NCBI RefSeq assembly: GCF_914767665.1
Contig: NC_059501.1
Coordinates: 34,696,501 to 34,760,500 of the forward strand
Length of the DNA: 64,000 nt
Direction: 5' to 3'
Source of the DNA: Harmonia axyridis
Lineage: Eukaryota > Arthropoda > Insecta > Coleoptera > Coccinellidae
The position numbers and the translations under genes are program-made. The notes beneath the pieces were generated by a model, which worked only from the letters and a program-made list of their open reading frames with translations, had not been told where the DNA came from and did no database searches. Of the stretch, positions 1 to 11,839 are shown one piece after another; within the stretch, counting starts at the first letter, position 1; each line of letters opens with the position of its first letter.

Positions 1-150
1 TGCTGCCCTGTTTTCCATAGGGCCTGTCCACTGAAACCACAAATGCTCAGCTGGCTTCTGTTAGTTGTTGACTCCGTTAGTTTGTTGTTTTCAAACAAGT
101 GTTGCTCATGCCAACACTTTTTCATCGTACTGATTAGGGTTTCTTGGACT
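1..150. repeat. Dispersed repeat B, copy 1 (cut by window edge)
   Basis: About 150 bp that align with 34170-34320. Shared blocks include TGGCTTCTGTT, GTTGACTCCGTT, TTGTTGTTT and CCAACACTTTTTCA in the same order. The second copy continues into a hammerhead-like motif; this copy diverges just after CGTACTGAT. Probably the same Penelope-like or other retroelement-derived sequence, but no coding part is visible here. Confidence 0.55.
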
Positions 151-679
151 TTACCTGGACGAACAGTATATTATGAAATTTGACCGCGAATTCGTGAAGA
201 GTGAGTTGAATCTTATCATTAGAGACCATTGATAAATCAAAATTTTAAAATACAGACATATTATGACGAAATGATAGAGCAATCTGTTCAGGAATGAGCG
301 CTCAAAAAGCACATAAATTTTCGATAATGAAATTCGAAATTATAGATAATATTGTCGTCTGAGGCCCCTCTCTGAACGAGCTCGCTAAAATCAATCTCTT
401 CGATGAGTCATTGAATAATATTTGAAGAAAAAAGATCGTCCGATAACTTAAAATTGAATGAACCAATAAAAAATTACCAGAAAAAGTAATGTAATGTAAT
501 ATACTTAGATACTACATAAAAAAAGAATTAAAATGAATGTTTAGAAAAACTTTCAATTTGTTCCCATAATTTTTTGAGGTATAATTACCTTTTATAATGT
601 TCATTATACCTATTTTATTAGAAACCAAAATATAAAAATTGTTGTTGATCATGAACTTTGATCCATAATTTGAAATTCG

Positions 680-1290
680 AACAGAATGCGATACAGATTT
701 CTCGGATCATTTCAAGAAAATAAATCCTTCGAACATGGGCCCGCAAACACTATGTTTTCGAGATACAGGGTGTTAAAGTTGGGGTTTTTCGAGTTGTTTC
801 TCACATTTTCTCTCAAATTTGGCAAAGATATGTGTTTCCATTGGTTTTCATCATGTGATATTCTAATTTTGAATGCAAATCTGTAGTGTCATGTTTTTTC
901 TGCCCGCTTCTTTCCTCCAGAACAATTTTTTGGTGACCACTGGTAGTTTAGGAATATGAAAAAAAGATCTGTTTCAGTAGGTACTACACTTTTTGTTTTT
1001 TTTTTAGTTTTGAAATGTCATCCCACCGATTTCGAAAAAAAAAATTTCAATTCTCTAGTAATCCTCAGAAAAATCCAAATTATAATAAAGATCAAGTTTG
1101 TAGGCTTGGATGTATTCATCATAAGTTTTGATACTTATTTACCCTATCTGTAGCGATTAATAAGAATTGGAAAAACTGGTATAATCATAAAAATGAAAAC
1201 CCTATATCTGGAGAACAAAGCGTTTACGGGCCCGTGTTTATAGGACTTTGTTTTCTTGAAATCGTACAAGGATTCTTTCATTTTTCATTG
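680..1290. repeat. Inverted-repeat element A, copy 1
   Basis: Non-coding element of about 610 bp with imperfect inverted ends of about 90 bp. The left end (GATTTCTCGGATCATTTC, then GGGCCCGCAAACAC and TTTTCGAGATACAGGG) is mirrored near 1200-1290 by ACCCTATATCTGGAGAAC, AAAGCGTTTACGGGCCCG and TTTTCTTGAAATCG. Related sequence recurs at 22035-23665 (interrupted) and 13670-13855 (internal part only). It behaves like a MITE or foldback element. I could not define a target duplication. The short open frames in it look incidental. Confidence 0.6.
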
Positions 1291-3946
1291 AACCTACAAT
1301 TTAGGGAAATTTCAGATAATTTTCCCAACTTGAAAATATTTTTAAACGCTGTAAACAATATATCAAACAATAGAACATAATGATGCCTTCAGTTTTGCTG
1401 ATATCAAACAACTGAATATACAGCGAATGAGCTTTAAAATTGAATTATTTGGATTATTTCATGCTTCTTGCTTCTATGATTTCATATTTTGATTATTTTA
1501 TATGGGGGTATTTGATTCTATATCCTTTTGGATTGGTATAGTATCTTTCATAAATGCGATGGTAAGTTGGATATATAAAAGAGATGTAATACATTTCAAA
1601 ATAACATAATGGTACGCTACTGACTTCATTTCGCACTGAGTGAATGCCAGATAACTAGCTTGTTACATATTAATTGAGATGAAAAATAAGAATTAACGCC
1701 AATGCGTATTATTAGAAAACTAATAGATAGTTGTTCCTGAGTTATATAATGAAAATGCCAAATGAATTAGATAAAATAGTAATCAATCAATTATTACGTC
1801 AATTAATAAAAATTCGATATTCATCATCATCAAATTAAGTGAAATCAGAAATAATATAAATTGTGCTGAAACCAAATAATACCCAATAATAATCATTTTG
1901 AATTGAACTAGAGAAGTGTTAGTCGTTATAATTTATCTTTCCATTTCTGCATTACTCTCAATTTACTCTTTTGAATATAAAAAAATTATTAAATATTTTT
2001 CATTTGACTGTCACCTAGTCCGAATATTTCCAATATTTTGAGTTGTTCAAGTTCATGATCTTCTTATGAACACCCTGTACATTTTTGATCCAAACTACAA
2101 ACAGTCTTATAATACTACGTATTTGCAAAAACGAAAATGATAAGGGTTTTTTCGAAAAAAACTTTTTTTCCCTAAATATTAAAAAAAAATGTCCCCATCG
2201 GCACAATTTCTTTCATAAGAATCCCAATAACTCATGAACCGTTGAGTTTTTACCAAGGTATGGCATAATGCTGAAATTGTCATCAAAAAAGCTATCCAAT
2301 TATCAAATGATATACTGGGTGTGCCATTTGATATAAGGAAGTAGTAGTCTGTTTCCGGTATAACCGGAAGTTGTAGAGACCTGAAAATATTTCAGGGAGA
2401 AAGATCATTATCTCAAACCACACAACATGCCAATTTTCAGCAAAAAGTTATTAGACGTTTATGGAAAACTATATCATAAACTTCTATTAGGTCATCGCGG
2501 TGAATCACCTTGCTTGCTTTGTTAATTATAATGGTCAAATAAAGCTTTTAGAAAATTGAAGTGCATCAATGACATACAATCATTCAGTAAAATTTGAAGT
2601 CTCATAATTTTCTTATTTTTAGCTCAAATTACAACATTTTTTCAGTGAACTGTAGATGAAATTATTAATTTCAACTTGAATATTCATTCTTATGCCCTTT
2701 TTCAAAACGCCAGAATGATAATTATTAACCAAGAATTCAACATTACTCAATGTACGTTTAGCGCATCTAAGAATTTTAAAGTTACCCAAATATTTATGTA
2801 GGGTTTATTTTTTAGGTGGCTTTAACATTTGATGTTGCCAGAATGTTGATGAACTATATGAACTGAACTTGAACAATATTGAATATTTTGGTCCTGAGCT
2901 TCAAAGCATCCAAATATCCGATAACTATATCTTACGTTTGCACAACTGGAAGAGAGAACTATGGCAAATAGAAATTTTTTCAGGTTTATTCGAATGAAAG
3001 GAATGTTAGTTTATGGACTATACTGGTTGCAGTATAATTCCATAATATGGGGAATATTGTGGATTGATTATTTCAATTGATATCTAATGATTTGTCGCAC
3101 CATTTTGTTAAATACAAATTAGAATTATTCTAATCACCAAATCGTTTAATCATGAAACCAATATGTGTTTGGGCATGCATGAACGCAATGCAAAGGTGAG
3201 AAAGCGATATGATGTAAGAAGATATCCTCAATTTTCTATGGCAAAAACAAGTGCACCAAACTGTTGAATGTGCATAAGACCTTGCTACACATTATTAATT
3301 TTTTACACTTTTCCAAAAGTTTGATTTTTCTGATTATGTTCAATTACTAACCTACTCATAAGAAACATGTCTACAAACAATATTAATAAATTTTTCATTG
3401 AAAATTCGAATACCCCATATTCGAATACATCCACAAATAACTGAGTAGAAAATACATGTCAGATTCCTAAATGCATTGAAATTGAATAAATAACATAAGA
3501 TACATTTGTATAATGGTGCAGAGGCGAGTCTTGTTCTAGTACTAGGTTTATGAAATATCAGTATTTGGTAAAATAGACATTAATTGAATGAGATGATATC
3601 AGTAAGTAACTCGAATTAATAATAACAACTTTATTCAGATTTCATAGTACTTCATTCTGCCTTCAATGAAAATAGCATTGGCAATTCGATGGAATAGGAA
3701 TATGAGATTCCACATTCTTCTGTCGTCAGAAGACATGACATAATATCACTTTTCACAACCACATATTGATCGATTTCACAATTATGTATTTTTTTTTTTG
3801 AGCTGACCCTTCAAAATATCCAATGCAATTTTTAAAAAAATGTTTGTTATGCTTGCAAAATTTTTTTGAATTAGTAGCTAATAAAAAAATTATTCTGAAT
3901 ATTTACAATGATTCAGTTCATGAATCATAATTTAATTATTGGTTCT
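1291..3946. other. AT-rich non-coding stretch
   Basis: No convincing gene. A segment near 2315-2450 begins with ACTGGGTGTGCCATTTG and looks like one arm of a MITE of the acagggtgttccatttg type seen elsewhere, but I find no partner arm. The rest is AT-rich intergenic sequence, which may include the 3' flank of the MADF-BESS gene that ends at 3947. Confidence 0.5.
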
Positions 3947-4548
3947 TCATTGATTTGGCATAGCTTCGTCCAGAATTTCATCTACGGCTTCTAAGACACG
4001 CTTTTTAAAATAGCGTGTTTGTTGTCCATTCATTAGATTCAAATCGGGTAACAAACTCATAAGGAATGCTTTCTTCGCCTCTTCTTCCTGCTTCTTTCTG
4101 TTGTTATTCAACTCAATATAGGATTCCTTCGTATCTGCAGTTGCTTCAGATACCTTTCCTATTCGAGAATTATCTTCACTGTGAACGGGAATATGGTATT
4201 CAAATTGGTTTTGTATCATGGAGTCATTATTATATGTGTGATCTATTAAGGAAACATGATTTTGAGAATCGAAACATGTCATAGAAGTAGGAGATGTAGC
4301 AGATAATTCAGGTGGATTATTTTCAGTAGCTTCTGGTAGGGGATCACTTGTGATAGTATATTTCTCCATTTCTTCATTAATATTGGAAGACTGACCATAT
4401 ATTTCAGGGTTAACGACTTTCATGAAAGGTATCACGAATCTCAAATAATCGAACAGGTAATATTTTCTTCTTCTTTTTATCACGCCTTTCCTCAAGTGAC
4501 GTTTTAAAACAATTTTCATGTTTCTCCATTTCTCTTTGCATTTGTAAA
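3947..4548 (-). CDS. MADF-BESS domain protein 1, exon 2 (3' coding exon)
   Basis: Second coding exon of a two-exon gene; exon 1 is 10657-10801. The acceptor is a long T tract plus CAG at 4549-4551. Exon 1 leaves one base that completes a Val codon, so the spliced frame runs continuously across the MADF core (…GINV-YKCKEKWRNMK…). The spliced protein is 248 aa. The MADF domain covers about residues 8-92, followed by an acidic/polar linker. A BESS motif lies at about 209-241 (AFLMSLLPDL…, FKKRVLEAVDEIL). MADF is a Myb/SANT-like DNA-binding domain and BESS mediates protein interaction; this pairing is typical of arthropod transcription regulators such as Adf-1 and Stonewall relatives. The stop is TGA at 3947-3949. 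The family assignment is secure, the target genes are unknown. Confidence 0.87.
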
Positions 4549-5213
4549 CTGAAAAAAAAAATATTAAATTAACTAAAGAATATACAGAACTGGAATTCAA
4601 AAAGAGAGTACATAAATTTTTAACAACCATTCAGGCAGAAATTGGGAACCAAACACGTTTTCGTCTCCCAAAAGCTCATAGTTTGGATGTTGTATAGAAT
4701 CTATTAAGGATGCTACAAATTTAAAGTGAGGTTTCTATAACTCCATTTCTATAGAACTGTCATTTTTATATCTCTTGAAATTTCGAATCATAAGAAAACT
4801 CTAATGTATTATGTAGGTACTCAATGGGCAAAAGTACGTTGATATAAAGTTGTGAAATGTTTGTGTAACCAACCGTTCATCATCAGTAAAAATGTAGCAG
4901 AAAATAATGTTTATCTACAGGAAGTATCATATTAATATTGAACGTTGTTTTTGATCGTATAAATAGGGTTTTAATATGATATCAACAAAAGTTGATCGAA
5001 CAACTTAAATATATGTATAAAAAATTGTTTATATGTATCTTTGAGTATTTTACATAACAAAAAATAGATACGTTTAAATTATTCTGGTACATTCTGAATA
5101 TTTCAAATACAATGCTTGACGACGTACTCGACTCAAGCTAATTTTTTGAGGGGATTGCGTTGTTTCATCCTGAGATCACTGAAAGAATATTCACCTAAGA
5201 GTCTTAACCTAAG

Positions 5214-5262
5214 AGGTCCCCATCCAAGTAATAACCGCGCTCGGCGCTGCTTGGCTTCAGTA
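5214..5262 (-). pseudogene. 5S rRNA-derived fragment
   Basis: Read on the minus strand, this segment contains AAGCAGCGCCGAGCGCGGTT followed by ATTACTTGGATGGGGACC. It corresponds to the internal part of eukaryotic 5S rRNA that holds the Pol III internal control region (A box AGCAGCG… and C box GGATGGGNGACC). Both the 5' and 3' thirds of 5S are missing and the flanks are unrelated. It is a 5S pseudogene fragment or the head of a 5S-derived SINE, not a functional rRNA. The adjoining sequence GGCTTCAGTATTCT reappears inverted at about 5556-5572. Confidence 0.65.
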
Positions 5263-5795
5263 TTCTAATGGGAATTTACTGCCATCCGGATTGCAGTTCT
5301 GTTTGATAATTTGATATAAACTGATTTTGCGTGTTTTAAAGGTTCGCTCATTCATTTGTATCATGATATACTCAATGGGAATACGTACGTTGATTCAACG
5401 TTGTATCGTTGAAAATCGACTGAATTTTCAACGTTGTCCAAACATTAAAACAATTACTTATGCGGTTATTTAGTGTATTATTTAGATCATTGTAGTTACT
5501 TTTTGCTAGTCCAGTAAAGTCACCCATAACACGCTGAAATTGTGAGTTCACGTCAGAATACTGAAGCCAAGTGTCATACATTTTGTTGATTGTTACCTAT
5601 TATCAATATGTATAGTTTATCTACTGCCGTACGTGTAAAAATTATGGAAACTTAGTACAAAATCATGATTCTATAGTAGGGCTGGGACTTTTTCGCCTTT
5701 TTGTATTCGAATATTCATCCATAAATTTATTCGATTATTCGAATAATTCATTCAAACAACTATTCATGCTTGATTATTCATGGGTAGTCATGAAT

Positions 5796-5945
5796 ATTCA
5801 ACTATTCGTTGATTATTCAATGATTATTCAATGATTATTCAGTGATTATTCAATGATTATTCAGTGATTATTCAATGATTATTCAGTGATTATTCAATGA
5901 TTATTCAGTGATTAGTCAATGAATATTCAGTCAATATTCAGTGAT
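5796..5945. repeat. Tandem TGATTATTCA(A/G) array
   Basis: More than ten units of about 11 bp (TGATTATTCAA alternating with TGATTATTCAG) arranged as a higher-order dimer. They form the left subterminal part of the hAT-type element. Related, less regular ATTATTCA repeats of inverted sense occur near its right end (6680-6890). Subterminal repeats of this kind are typical transposase binding regions. Confidence 0.8.
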
Positions 5946-6090
5946 TGAACTCATGTTTTAATGAATCAATAAAATCCGAGCGTTTTGATGAGTGAATATA
6001 CCTTTTGCGACGTCGTATAATCGTTTTGGTGTTTTGCCTCTCGCCATATACGATCTATTAGTGTGACGTCATACACCGCCATTTTTGGTT

Positions 6091-6466
6091 CTCCTGTCAG
6101 TGTTCGGAATCCAAACAAATAAATTGTCATTCAAATCAGTACGGTCTCGTTGAAGGAATTGGCTTATTTTCATGAATAAGAGTATTTGAGGAACGATTTC
6201 AGTATTAATTGATAGATCGAAGGAACGAGGTTAATACCAGTAACTTTGAATCCTGCATCATTCCCCAGATTTTGTAAAAAGCCGTGTTCATTAGTTGAGC
6301 CTCAATTTCGAACTTACGGCATTAATCTCGTTTCTTCTGTCTATCAATTAATAGTAAAATCGTTCCTCAAATAATCTTATTTATCAAAATTAGCCAATTT
6401 CTTCAACGACAACGTACTAATTTGAATGACAATTTGTTTGTTTGGATTCCGAACACTGACAGGAGT
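6091..6466. repeat. Inner palindrome within the hAT-type element
   Basis: CTCCTGTCAGTGTTCGGAAT at 6091 and following is matched by the reverse complement near 6447-6466 (ATTCCGAACACTGACAGGAG). Further arm matches include TTGAATGACAATTT-like and AACGATTTcAGTATTAATTGA-like blocks. Arms are about 110-180 bp with a short spacer near 6260-6290. This is either a palindromic element inserted into the hAT MITE or its original core. Confidence 0.7.
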
Positions 6467-7509
6467 TTATTTATAATTTTAATTCAATTGTATCTATCAA
6501 TTTCAATATTATGTAATTTCCAGTAATTTTAATATTAATGAAACGATTTGTCCGTAGTGAATCACAAAACCTTGTTTTAATCATTCCTGAATAGTGAGTC
6601 AAGTGATCATTCAAACTTTCATTCGTAACTTCATAAATATCCAATTACTCACTGAATAGAAAACTTTTCACTGAATAATCAGTGAATACTCAACTATTCA
6701 CTGATTATTCATGAATAGAAAAGTAGTCATTGATTATTCAACTATTCAGTGAATACTCGACTATTCACTGATTATTCAGGAATAGAAAAGTAGTCATTGA
6801 TTATTCAACTATTCAGTGAATATTCATGATTATTCGAATAATGCAAAATGCAATTATTCGAATAATTATTCAATGATTATTCGAATATTCAAATCATTCA
6901 TTCATGATTCCCAGCCCTATTCTATAGTAAGTAGTTTTCAGGCAGGTCATGGTTGACAGATGCATTTCATATTCAAAAAAAGTGTTAATCCATTTCTTGA
7001 TAAGCATTACATTTGGGCCTTTCTTGTGGCACTTCATGGCGTATTTTACATCTGAAGTTGCATCCCATCCTTATAAGGTTAGAATGCGATTATGCCGATT
7101 AGGTTTGGATGACAATTTTTTGCATAGAATTTTCTTCAGCACATTTTTTACTTGGTGGCTATGCTAACAATCACCTTTGATTAATTTATAGGTTATGCAA
7201 AAGATCCTGTTTATGGCGATAACCCTCAGACTATTGACGATCTGAAAACCAACAAACAATTATTGGTGAGACATTGCCCGAAAATAAAAAATATAATATT
7301 GAGTAATTCTTTTCCAATATTCTTCTTGAATTTTCTTTGGCTCTGATGATGTGATCAGCTTGAAATTTTGTAAGGAGCTTGAAGTTGGTATTTCATATCA
7401 ACACCCCAAATCTCATTTCCGTTTCTTTTATAGTCAAGGAAATAATGGTTATTTTTTTTTTCGATATTCTTCAGGAATAAGGCATATTTGACAGTTTCTA
7501 TGGTAATGC

Positions 7510-7790
7510 CAGCCCAAGGTTTATAGATTTAGGTTGTCTCGTAACTTTCAACCAATCAGCGCCAACCATTCGTGACGTCACTCGATTTTCACATTCAAAT
7601 AAATAACATTTGATTGTAATGAAATCGTGGGTTTTCACGGATTTTCTTATTAGTTTGATCGTGTATATCGTCTGTAGCCACTCCTAAATAGTTTTTAATA
7701 TCTTCAATCATAAAATAGCTGTCAATGATGGCCCACTCTTCAACCCGAGTTACGAGACAACCTGTGAAATTTACAGACCTCTTGATGCCA
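7510..7790. repeat. Short inverted-repeat (MITE-like) element
   Basis: AGGTTGTCTCGTAACT at about 7531-7546 is matched in inverse orientation by AGTTACGAGACAACCT at about 7747-7762. Weaker matching extends outward to CCAGCC-type ends (GCCAGCCC near 7508, GCCAGCC near 7789). Small size and no coding content suggest a MITE; no target duplication was identified. Confidence 0.4.
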
Positions 7791-8043
7791 GCCAACTTAT
7801 CATTCTATGTTAAAACGGGAGAAAAACCAACATATAGAAATCTTCATATCAAGCTAGTTCATCTTCAGGAATATCTCATTTTAGAGGGCACCACTTCCCG
7901 GATCAATTATATTAAAACACGAAATAGGTAAACTTAAAAGGCGTTCGAAATGTGGTCAAAGTGCTAAGATAAGTGATAAGATGAACTTTGCACTGTTACT
8001 CAAAGGGCTCAAATGAGTTATGTTTATACAAAGGTACGGTGTA

Positions 8044-9596
8044 CAGGGTGGGCAAATAAGCGACGTAAGCTGCTATACTCTGGATCCACTACTCATCGTA
8101 GAGACTTGCGGTAAACATTTTTACCACTGAAATGTACAAGAAAACACACTGGAAATTGTTTTGAAGTTCATACCTCTACCGCTAGTGGGCGTAATAGCTA
8201 TCGTTGAGTAGAAAAAAGAATTTTACTCGAAAATGTTTCATATAGAGTTGAAGAAAAAAAATCATCACTGTAATCCTTGGAAAATTCTCTATCTTTTTGA
8301 ATTGTCACTTTCGATTCAACGACATCAAATAAGGGTAGGGGAAAGGGAGAAATCTGACTGATTGAAATGCCTGTACCTTCAGTTTGGATTAACATTTTTG
8401 AGCGAATTAGATCTCCTCTAAGAGACAATATCTTGTTGATTGAGGACGAAATATACTCATGATAAATTTGTTTTTGCTGCTTTCGATAGGGGGCACTAAG
8501 TCAGAAGTTCATTGTTTTGTTCATTTTACTTCGAAATTTCAAATGTAATGATAGGATTTGCTTAACAGAAACAGAAATTCCATCAAATTTGCTTGAAAAA
8601 ACCTACAGGTCACAAAGCGATAGTTTCAGGCGTTCTGAAGTTATGGCCGAAAGAAGATATTTTTCAACTGATGCACAGCGAAAAACCAAATTGTATCTTT
8701 AAGTTCTGACATAAACAGAAATCCCATCAAATTTGTATGGAAAACCCAAAAGGTCGCAAAGCAATAGCTTCAGGCGTTCTGGAGTTATGGCCGAAAAAAG
8801 ATATTCTTCAACTGATGCACTGAAAAACTAAATTGTGTCTTCTTTCGGCCTTAACTCCAGAACGCCTGAAGCTATCGCTTTGCGACCTTCTGGTTTTTTC
8901 ATACAAATTTGATGAGATTTCTGTTTTTGTCAGAACCTAAAGACACAATATGGTTTTTCGCAGTGCATCAGTTGAAGAATTTCTTCTTTCGGTCATAACT
9001 CCAGAACGCCTGAAACTATCGCTTTGCGACCTTCAGGTTTTTTCATGCAAATTTGATGGAACTTCTGTTTCTGTTAAGAAAATCCTATTATTACATTTGA
9101 AATTTCGGAGTAAAATGAACAAAACAATGAACTTCTGACTGAGTGCCCCCTATCGAAAGCAGCAAAAACAAATTTATCATGAGTATATTTTTTGCTTAAT
9201 CAACAAGATATTGTCTCTTAGAGGAGATCTAATTCGCTCAAAAATGTTAATCCAAACTGAAGTTACAGGCATTTCAATCAGTCAGATTCCTTCCTTTCCC
9301 CTACCCTTATTTGATGTCGTGAAATCGAAAGTGACAATTCAAAAAGATAGAGAATTTTCCAAGGATTACAGTGATGATTTTTTTCTTCAACTTTATATGA
9401 AACATTTTCAAGTGAAATCCATTTTCTACTCTACTCGACGATAGCTATAACGCCCCCTAGCGGTAGATGTATGAACTTCAAAACAATTTCCAGTGTGTTA
9501 TCTTGTACACTTTAGTGTTAAAATTTTTTACCGCAAGTCTCTACGATGAGTGGATCCTGAGATATAGCCGCTTACCTCGCTTATTTGCCCACCCTC
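8044..9596. mobile_element. 1.55-kb palindromic element with TA borders
   Basis: The left arm starts CAGGGTGGGCAAATAAGCG and the right arm ends CGCTTATTTGCCCACCCTC, flanked by TA at 8042-8043 and 9597-9598. The two arms, about 740-780 bp each, are inverted copies along almost their full length, for example CGGTAAACATTTTTACC-, AGGGTAGGGGAAAGG- and GATAGGGGGCACT-type blocks. Each arm carries two direct copies of a segment of about 150 bp with CAGGCGTTCTG(G/A)AGTTATGGCC, so the core is a 2+2 arrangement. No transposase is present. It is likely a Tc1/mariner-type foldback/MITE, judged by the TA borders. It lies in the intron of MADF-BESS gene 1. Confidence 0.82.
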
Positions 9597-10656
9597 TACA
9601 TAGGTACACCGTCTAGTTTCTAGTTTCAATCTTCATCAGTACCTACTCACCAAGCTAAAATGTGGAAAAAGAATCGTCGTTTTCATAAGTGAATTGATAT
9701 TTTGTGCGAATCAAGACTTTCAAGTTAATTTTTTATTTTAAATTTGAATTTCACTAAGTGGAGGTCGAATACCTCAACTTCAGGATAATAAGACATGATT
9801 GGCTGAAGGACTCAGGTCGATGGCCACAAATACATTTATTATTAAGACATGAGCTAAAAGCGCATCCACCAAAATATCTTCATTCATGTTCCTTTTTATG
9901 ATATAATTATTGAAAATGATTGGTGGAGGTTGTAAGGAGTGACTTTTTGTACCAAAAATTAGATGTTGAGTATTTTATTTTCAAAAATAATGCCTGCGAG
10001 GCATACATAAAAAAATTCTTTTATATAAATTTTTATGAACTTGATGCCTGGTTAAAACTGGGCCATTACATAATAATTTCATTATATTTATATTTATCAT
10101 TCCATATTTCAATAGTATATAATTTTAATATTGAAAGAATTGAATAATAAAACATTCTCCAACTTCGGAGGGTTTCTATTTTGCGATGAAAATAATCAAT
10201 TACCTATATCTTTTTTAGAAAGCGATTCTCCTCGTTCTAAAGTCCCGCTAATTTTGTTCATGATATAAAAAATTTTCATGTCGAATTATTTCACTGGATT
10301 TAGAAAGGTATTTCGACATTAAATAGAATCCTCATTCAATTGGGTTGGGAGAACTGCAATTTATATAAAATTTTCGGCTGATGAAATGATAAGCAATACT
10401 GAGACACTTTCTGCATTTTTCTTTAAATTTGGTCAGTAATAGAAAAATCAGCACCCATCAGAAGATAGATAAATGTTCGAAATGTTGAGACTGTTTTAAA
10501 CCTGTTAATAAATTAGGTATAGGGTATAGAATAGAGCTTTGATTTGATATTACTAACTACCACCAATGCATTGTTATCGAATGAAACTAAGAAACGCATT
10601 TCTCAAATATCAAACGAACGAAACGCCACGCTAACGAATAACGAATGGTAACTTAC

Positions 10657-10801
10657 CGTTTATACCGGTTTCCTTTGCAACTTCATCCCATGCTCTTTCG
10701 GTTAAATCCTTGTCTGAATATTCCATAATATTGAAGTTGTACAAGCACGGTCTTGATTTCACGGACCTAATCAGTTTTATACACATTTTTTTATCATCCA
10801 T
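10657..10801 (-). CDS. MADF-BESS domain protein 1, exon 1
   Basis: First coding exon, ATG at 10799-10801, giving 48 codons plus one base before a canonical GTAAGT donor (10651-10656). It encodes the N-terminal half of the MADF domain (LIRSVKSRPCLYNFN…, then AWDEVAKETG). The conserved aromatic/charged pattern (RPCLYN, W..VA…) is typical of MADF helix 1-2. Exon 1 of the paralogue at 32544-32688 has exactly the same length and phase, which supports this start codon and this splice site. Splicing to 4548 completes the domain. Confidence 0.85.
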
Positions 10802-10860
10802 GGTGTTGTGATAGTGAAAATTAGAAATATCGTAAACGATAACCGTACTAGTTGCAAGCC

Positions 10861-10885
10861 AGAACTGAGCTGTAAACTAGTCGAG
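10861..10885 (-). promoter_or_regulatory. Conserved upstream motif of the MADF-BESS genes
   Basis: The 15-mer CTCGACTAGTTTACA (minus strand, 10871-10885) occurs identically at 32774-32788 upstream of the paralogue, 70 and 86 bp before the respective ATG codons. In this gene it is followed immediately by GCTCAGTTCT, a match to the arthropod initiator TCAGT. I infer a shared promoter element or 5'UTR; transcription data are needed to place the start. Confidence 0.5.
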
Positions 10886-11838
10886 CCTGCGCTGATGGGA
10901 CTAGTTATTATTCGGGCAGCGTTGACAAATCGTTTCAGAATAGTTCGATAACGAGTTCAGTTCCATGGGCGTAGAATATGAGGAAAATAACGACTAATAA
11001 ATGAAACTTCCTTCTGATTATCAATAGGACTTATCAATAAACTCATCAGGAGATAGCATATATGTATCTACCTCTTATTCAAAACTGGTCCCGAATTTAA
11101 TAATGAAACGAATTTTAAAAATAAATATACCTTGCAAAATTATACTTAATTCTGTAATTATTGTAAAACTATTGATTTTATAATATTTTCTCTATTGGAT
11201 TCTATATATTATAATATATAATATATAGAATATATATATATTATATATATATATATATATTATATATTATAATATATAATATATAGAATGAATCAAATTT
11301 CATTAATTAATTTTTCTTCTTTGAAATATGAATAAGCAATACAAATACTGCAAAGGATCAATGCGTATCAAGAGCTTATATTTGGTTCTAGTTCAATAAA
11401 ATAGCTCCTTAAGTCCCAAAGGAAACCTTAGAAAGGCCAACGGTGATCAAGTAGATTTTTTATTAAATTTTTAGTTAATAACCTTTTTCAAAACATTTGC
11501 AGTAAGCAGTGCCCAAAATGAGTTGAAAATACAGATTAATATAAACCTTTAAATTATACTATCTTTATAATTCCTAAAAGAATGGATTGGAAAAATGGCT
11601 ATACGTTTCACATATATGATTCATAGTGATTTAATTCATGTTCTTTTATACAATGAGTTAAATAAATAAAAGTGTTTTTTGCAAGGTTTTTTCTCACTTC
11701 ATCATTTTTTTATTGATGTGACACTACACAATAAAACTGCTTGACTTGAAATCAAGTCAAGCTCAAGCCAAGTAGCTTGAAAATCAAGCCTAGCCGTAAA
11801 TCCTTATTCATTTCAATATATTCGAATAATCAATCGAT
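10886..11838. other. Intergenic, with AT palindrome
   Basis: No gene seen. At about 11199-11285 there is a self-complementary run of TATAATATAT and ATATATAT units that can extrude as a cruciform; a short element TATAGAAT caps both sides. At 11741-11762 there is a perfect 10-bp-arm palindrome CTTGACTTGA/TCAAGTCAAG. Confidence 0.6.
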
Positions 11839-11839
11839 T

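Larger units (their letters stand above)
5677..6919. mobile_element. hAT-type non-autonomous element with 8-bp TSD
   Basis: The element begins TAGGGCTGGGA and ends TCCCAGCCCTA, an 11-bp perfect terminal inverted repeat. It is flanked by a perfect 8-bp direct repeat TTCTATAG at 5669-5676 and 6920-6927, which is the hallmark of hAT insertion. The 1243-bp interior has no transposase. It is full of ATTATTCA-type repeats near both ends and holds a second palindrome in its centre (about 6091-6466). It sits in the intron of MADF-BESS gene 1. Confidence 0.88.
4549..10656 (-). other. Intron of MADF-BESS gene 1, loaded with transposon debris
   Basis: A 6.1-kb intron bounded by GTAAGT (complement of 10651-10656) and a poly-pyrimidine CAG (4549-4551). 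It contains a 5S-like fragment, an 8-bp-TSD hAT-type MITE, a smaller inverted-repeat element near 7510-7790 and a 1.55-kb palindrome. No additional MADF-gene exon is needed, because exons 1 and 2 join in frame. The stretch 9600-10650 shows nothing recognisable. Confidence 0.75.

Noticed and set aside
5796..5945. CRISPR-like regular array
   Set aside because: Units are contiguous 11-mers without unique spacers inside a bounded hAT-type element in an insect genome.
9920..10147. 75-codon open frame near the first MADF exon
   Set aside because: AT-rich, low-complexity hydrophobic translation, no motif and no splice context.
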